Part shown: positions 60,561 through 64,000 of the stretch, piece after piece | Numbering within the stretch: position 1 is the stretch's first letter | Layout: each line of letters opens with the position of its first letter | NCBI RefSeq assembly: GCF_900170025.1 | Contig: NZ_FWEX01000006.1 | Span: 1,635,089-1,699,088 of the forward strand | Length of the DNA stretch: 64,000 nucleotides | DNA from: Nitrospira sp. ND1 | GTDB lineage: Bacteria > Nitrospirota > Nitrospiria > Nitrospirales > Nitrospiraceae | Reading direction: 5' to 3' | Translations under genes and position numbers: made by a program | The notes under the pieces: generated by a model | Databases searched by the model: none | What the model saw: only the letters and a program-made list of their open reading frames with translations | What the model was told of the DNA's origin: nothing

Positions 60561-61703
60561 ATGCCTGCCAGCCGGAGCGCCTACTATCTCGACGGTCGCA
60601 CGGCCACGCGCCATCGTGTCACCCTCACAGTCACCCCCGCGACCCTGCACATTGCGATGCCCGACGGCAGTGCCAAACAATGGCCCTATAACGGGATCCG
60701 TCAGACGCAGGGCACTTACCGCGGCGAGCCGGTTCGCCTGGAATTCGGGCCTGAACCGGCCGAAGCCATCGTCGTTTCCACAGCCGCGTTGCTGAGGGAC
60801 ATTCACGGGGTGGCACCGGCTCTCGCACGGCACTTCCATAACCCGGCCATACGACACGCGCGCATCGGTTGGACCCTCTGTGCCGCAGTCGGCGTCGCTC
60901 TCATGGTCGTGGGTCTCTATCGATGGGGCATCCCCGGTATCGCCTCCGCCGCGACGCCCTTTATACCCGTAGCGTGGGAAGAATCACTGGGCCGGCAGAT
61001 CGTCGCACACCTTGCGCCGGAAACACAGCAGTGTCGCAATCCGGAGCGACTGCGCAAACTCGACCTCATCGCGCAAACGCTGGCCGCCACACATCCTGAG
61101 TCCCCCTATCGGATCACCCTCTCCGTCGTCGATGACCCGACCGTCAACGCATTCGCCGCACCGGGCGGCCGGGTGGTGATTCTCCGCGGCCTGCTGGAAC
61201 GCACAGCCAGCCCGGATCAACTGGCCGGCGTGCTCGCCCATGAACTCCAACATATCTATCAACGCCATACGACTAAGGCCATTCTGGAACAGACAGCCGC
61301 CACGCTGCTGCTGACCGCCGTCTCCGGCGACATGTCCGGCGGGCTCGCCTGGGGCCTGGAGGGGGCTCGCACGATGGGTTCGTTGCACTATAGCCGTACT
61401 CATGAAACGGAGGCCGATCTCGAAGGCCTTCGTATGATGCAGGCCGCCAGCCTCGATCCCGCCGCCATGATTGCCTTCTATGGAACCATGGAGAGAGGTG
61501 CCCAGGATCAGATCGGGCCGCCTGCCTTCCTCTCCACCCATCCGGACATGGGGGAACGGCTCGCCAGGCTCATCGCACTGGCCGGCCCTCCTCCGTCCGA
61601 CGCGCAACGGCTTCTTCCCGGAGAAGACTGGAAAGATATCCGTACACTCTGCCGCCTACAGGCAGGCGGGCGTTCCGCCTCAGCCTCCCCCGAGTTGTCT
61701 TAG
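60561..61703 (+). CDS. M48 family membrane metalloprotease
   Basis: A 380-residue zinc protease. An N-terminal domain (about 1-90, small beta-rich, PH-like as in DUF7092) precedes a transmembrane helix (about 103-121), then the peptidase with HELQH at 227-231 (zinc histidines and catalytic Glu) and the third ligand Glu282 in HETEADLEGL. This is an Oma1/BepA/HtpX-like M48 layout with the catalytic domain after the helix. ATG 60561 follows the DUF898 stop by 5 bases. A role in envelope quality control with its neighbours is inferred. Confidence 0.9.
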   Translation: MPASRSAYYLDGRTATRHRVTLTVTPATLHIAMPDGSAKQWPYNGIRQTQGTYRGEPVRLEFGPEPAEAIVVSTAALLRDIHGVAPALARHFHNPAIRHARIGWTLCAAVGVALMVVGLYRWGIPGIASAATPFIPVAWEESLGRQIVAHLAPETQQCRNPERLRKLDLIAQTLAATHPESPYRITLSVVDDPTVNAFAAPGGRVVILRGLLERTASPDQLAGVLAHELQHIYQRHTTKAILEQTAATLLLTAVSGDMSGGLAWGLEGARTMGSLHYSRTHETEADLEGLRMMQAASLDPAAMIAFYGTMERGAQDQIGPPAFLSTHPDMGERLARLIALAGPPPSDAQRLLPGEDWKDIRTLCRLQAGGRSASASPELS

Positions 61704-61739
61704 CCCCGCGATTCCGCTGCTCACAGATCCGATGGCCTC

Positions 61740-61748
61740 TGGTATAAT
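61740..61748 (+). promoter_or_regulatory. Extended -10 promoter element
   Basis: TGGTATAAT, a full TATAAT at 61743-61748 preceded by the TGN of extended -10 promoters. It is 23 bases before the response-regulator ATG. No good -35 box is seen, which is usual for this class. Confidence 0.6.
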
Positions 61749-61771
61749 CCACCGACTTATGGGCCCCATGT

Positions 61772-62443
61772 ATGCGCGTCCTCGTCATTGAAGATGAAAC
61801 CAAGGTGGGCTCCTTCATCAAGCGAGCGCTTGAGGAGGAGAGTTACGCCGTCGATCTCTGCGAGGACGGCGCGCAAGGCCTCGACATGGCCTTGAGCGGC
61901 AGTTACGACCTCATCATGATCGATCTCATGCTGCCGAGCCTACCCGGGCTGGAAGTGCTCACACGCCTCCGCAAGGAAAAGATTCAGACTCCCGTGCTGA
62001 TCCTGACGGCGCAATCGAAAGTGGACCAGCGGGTCAAAGGATTGGACGCCGGCGCGGACGACTACCTCACAAAGCCCTTCGCCATCGATGAATTGCTCGC
62101 GCGTGTCCGGGCTCTGTTACGACGCGGCACGGCCGAATCCTCCGGCACACTCCAGATCGACGATCTCCTGCTCAATCCGGCCACACGCGAAGTCACACGC
62201 GGCGGACAACGCATCGAGCTGACGGTGAAGGAATATGCGCTGCTGGAATATTTCATGCGCCATGCCGGACGGGTGCTGACTCGTCCCATGATTTCCGACC
62301 ATGTCTGGAATCAGGACTTCGACACGTTCACCAACGTGATCGACGTCTATGTGAACTACTTGCGGAATAAGATTGATCGCGGACGCGCTCGAAAGTTGAT
62401 CCATACGATTCGAGGGAGTGGGTACATGCTCAAGGTGGACTGA
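61772..62443 (+). CDS. OmpR/PhoB family response regulator
   Basis: A 223-residue transcription regulator. The receiver domain has acidic residues IEDE (6-9), phospho-acceptor Asp51 in IMIDLMLPS and Lys101 in YLTKPFAIDE. The winged-helix output domain (about 128-222) ends RKLIHTIRGSGYMLKVD. ATG 61772 is used. The kinase gene starts within its stop codon (TGATG), so the pair is coupled. The stimulus and targets are not evident; the upstream membrane cluster or the downstream gene are possible targets. Confidence 0.95.
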   Translation: MRVLVIEDETKVGSFIKRALEEESYAVDLCEDGAQGLDMALSGSYDLIMIDLMLPSLPGLEVLTRLRKEKIQTPVLILTAQSKVDQRVKGLDAGADDYLTKPFAIDELLARVRALLRRGTAESSGTLQIDDLLLNPATREVTRGGQRIELTVKEYALLEYFMRHAGRVLTRPMISDHVWNQDFDTFTNVIDVYVNYLRNKIDRGRARKLIHTIRGSGYMLKVD

Positions 62444-63846
62444 TGCCGCTTCGAGTCCGGCTCACACTCTGGTACGGAACGGCCCTGGCCCTCATCCTGC
62501 TGACCTTTTCCGTGGTGCTCTATACGATCACAGCGCGCGGCCTCCGGGATCAAGTCGATGAGTCGCTGCAAGAAACCGCATCGGCAGCCGTGCGTTCACT
62601 GGAGAAGCGCGGATTTCTCCCCTTGATCGACGAAGACGCGCTGTTGAGCCAATTCCCCGAATTGACCCGCATCGACAAATTCTTCCAGATCTTCAGTCCT
62701 ACCGGCACCATCACCATCCGCTCTCCCAACATCCGGCAACACGACGTGCCATTGAGCCGCCACGCGCTGGAAGCCGCCTTTACGGGCAGCACCGTCTTCG
62801 AATCGGCCAGGTATCCCAACGAACCTCCTCTCCGCCTGGTCTCAGTTCCCATCATCTACCGCGGCTCCCTGCTCTATATCGTGCAAGTCGGCACCACCCT
62901 GGAAGGTGTCGAAGAAACCCTTCGCCGGTTCTTGCTCGTCCTCGTGGTCATGGCGCCGATCGCTCTGGTCGTCTCATTGGTGGGAGGATGGTTTCTGGCC
63001 GGACGCGCCCTTCGGCCCGTCGATTCCATTACCATCGCAGCGCAACGCATTGCCGCAGGCGACCTGACACAGCGCCTGACCTCAGAACGCTCCACGGATG
63101 AAATCGGACGACTCACCGACACCTTCAACAACATGATCGCGCGCCTGGAAACCTCCTTCGCGCAAATCCGGCAATTCAGCAGCGATGCCTCGCACGAACT
63201 CCGGACCCCGCTGACCGTCATGAAGGGCGAAAGCGAGCTGGTCCTCCGTCGTCCTCGTCCCGTCGAAGACTATATCGCCGTCCTGGAAAGCAATCTGGAG
63301 GAAATCGACCGGATGTCGCGCATCGTCGAGGAACTCCTCTTCCTCTCGCGGGCGGATCTGGGCCAGGTCAAAACAGAATGTGAGCCGGTTCGCCTGGAAG
63401 CCTTGGTGGAAGATATCCAGCGTCAAGCCTGCCTGCTCGGTCAAGAGCGTGGGGTAGACGTGATCATGGGCACCATTCAACCGGCAACCGTCCGTGGCGA
63501 CGAACTCCGCCTGCGGGAACTCATTCTGAACATCGTCGACAATGCCGTAAAATACTCCTACCCGCAGGGCACGGTGGATATCGATTTGCTGGTGGAAGGC
63601 CCCACGGCGCGCCTTTCAGTGCGGGACCACGGGATCGGCATCCCCCAGGACGCGCACAAACAAATTTTTGACCGGTTCTTCCGCACCGACGACGCACGCT
63701 CCCACACGAAAAAGGGGACCGGGCTCGGCCTGGCCATCTGCGCCTGGATTGCCGAGGCGCACCATGGACACATCGAGGTCCAGAGCGAAGTCGGCAAAGG
63801 GTCGACCTTCACCATCGTGCTGCCCCTTGCTCCTCCGACAGCTTAA
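62443..63846 (+). CDS. Two-component sensor histidine kinase
   Basis: A 467-residue kinase: transmembrane helix 1 (about 10-30), a periplasmic sensor of about 130 residues, helix 2 (about 163-186), a HAMP domain (about 187-240), HisKA with the phospho-accepting His251 in SSDASHELRTPLTVM, and HATPase with NIVDNAVKYS, DHGIGIP and GTGLGLAIC. The domain set is complete. It pairs with the OmpR-type regulator just upstream; the ligand is unknown. Confidence 0.95.
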   Translation: MPLRVRLTLWYGTALALILLTFSVVLYTITARGLRDQVDESLQETASAAVRSLEKRGFLPLIDEDALLSQFPELTRIDKFFQIFSPTGTITIRSPNIRQHDVPLSRHALEAAFTGSTVFESARYPNEPPLRLVSVPIIYRGSLLYIVQVGTTLEGVEETLRRFLLVLVVMAPIALVVSLVGGWFLAGRALRPVDSITIAAQRIAAGDLTQRLTSERSTDEIGRLTDTFNNMIARLETSFAQIRQFSSDASHELRTPLTVMKGESELVLRRPRPVEDYIAVLESNLEEIDRMSRIVEELLFLSRADLGQVKTECEPVRLEALVEDIQRQACLLGQERGVDVIMGTIQPATVRGDELRLRELILNIVDNAVKYSYPQGTVDIDLLVEGPTARLSVRDHGIGIPQDAHKQIFDRFFRTDDARSHTKKGTGLGLAICAWIAEAHHGHIEVQSEVGKGSTFTIVLPLAPPTA

Positions 63847-63960
63847 CAACTTCTAATCCCTCGTTAATTGGTTTCTCATCCACGGTTGCTACCTTCCAGA
63901 GTGTCTGCTGCGGGATCTCTCCCGAGCACACCAATCACCGACTTCAGGAGGAGGAGCCCC

Positions 63961-64000
63961 ATGAAACGACCTACGCAGTCCGTCAGTGCCATTGCCGGCA
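63961..64000 (+). CDS. Start of a gene cut by the window edge
   Basis: ATG 63961 follows GGAGGAGGAG by 4 bases, and the first residues are MKRPTQSVSAIAG. Only 13 residues are visible; the basic N-terminus suits a signal peptide. The product cannot be named. It lies 114 bases downstream of the kinase gene. Confidence 0.65.
   Translation, partial: MKRPTQSVSAIAG

Noticed and set aside
1-64000. CRISPR arrays, insertion sequences, rRNA genes
   Set aside because: No regularly spaced repeat array, transposase or rRNA sequence was seen on either strand.

Overview
The window looks like a GC-rich chromosome of a Gram-negative bacterium, most plausibly Nitrospira or a close relative. This is a family-level inference from gene content and base composition, not from a database search. 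Diderm features include several lipoproteins, a long periplasmic YidC and a BamE-like protein. One tRNA gene and no rRNA, CRISPR array or insertion sequence were seen.

Region 1 (1-10,991, all minus strand) is an origin-type block. A consensus promoter at 10,963-10,991 reads into rpmH, rnpA, yidD, yidC, mnmE, mnmG, rsmG, parA and parB, followed by two bactofilins and mnmA. Two perfect 16-bp parS palindromes flank rsmG, and one of them forms its first codons. dnaA, usually divergent from rpmH, is not in the window.

Region 2 (11,416-19,796, plus) holds a lipoprotein with a degenerate L,D-transpeptidase domain, then a sugar-phosphate cluster (pgi, pgl, glk, rpiA) and an M1 aminopeptidase.

Region 3 (19,827-32,502) has a YbbP/YbbA-like ABC exporter divergent from a TesA-like lipoprotein, a SWIM-finger protein, a ChaN-like lipoprotein, a large protein of unknown function with a SAM-binding-like motif, and a MoxR / DUF58 / TgpA-type transglutaminase operon.

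Region 4 (32,722-36,860) is a compact 4,091-bp integrated element in the 3' half of tRNA-Gly(GCC). It is bounded by 48-bp direct repeats and carries a tyrosine integrase, an excisionase-like protein, a rolling-circle initiator, a small DNA-binding/relaxosome-like protein, and a TonB-domain lipoprotein cargo gene. Phased 11-bp repeats lie at both ends, and three hairpins sit just before the initiator gene. It is the most unusual object in the window.

Region 5 (37,174-50,431) is mixed housekeeping and hypothetical genes: small unknowns, a Trm112-like protein, DUF502, GNAT, two small lipoproteins, a LOG-family protein, a beta-CASP nuclease, a DmpA-type peptidase, FIST, FKBP, gcvT, Nudix, a lysine-rich repeat protein, a Mug-type glycosylase and a TPR protein.

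Region 6 (50,474-64,000) has ribokinase with a nucleoside hydrolase (ribose salvage), gcvP, a succinate dehydrogenase/fumarate reductase flavoprotein without its partners, then a membrane cluster (zinc-ribbon/ankyrin/TPR protein, zinc-ribbon/DUF898 protein, M48 metalloprotease) and an OmpR-type two-component pair, ending in a gene cut by the window edge.
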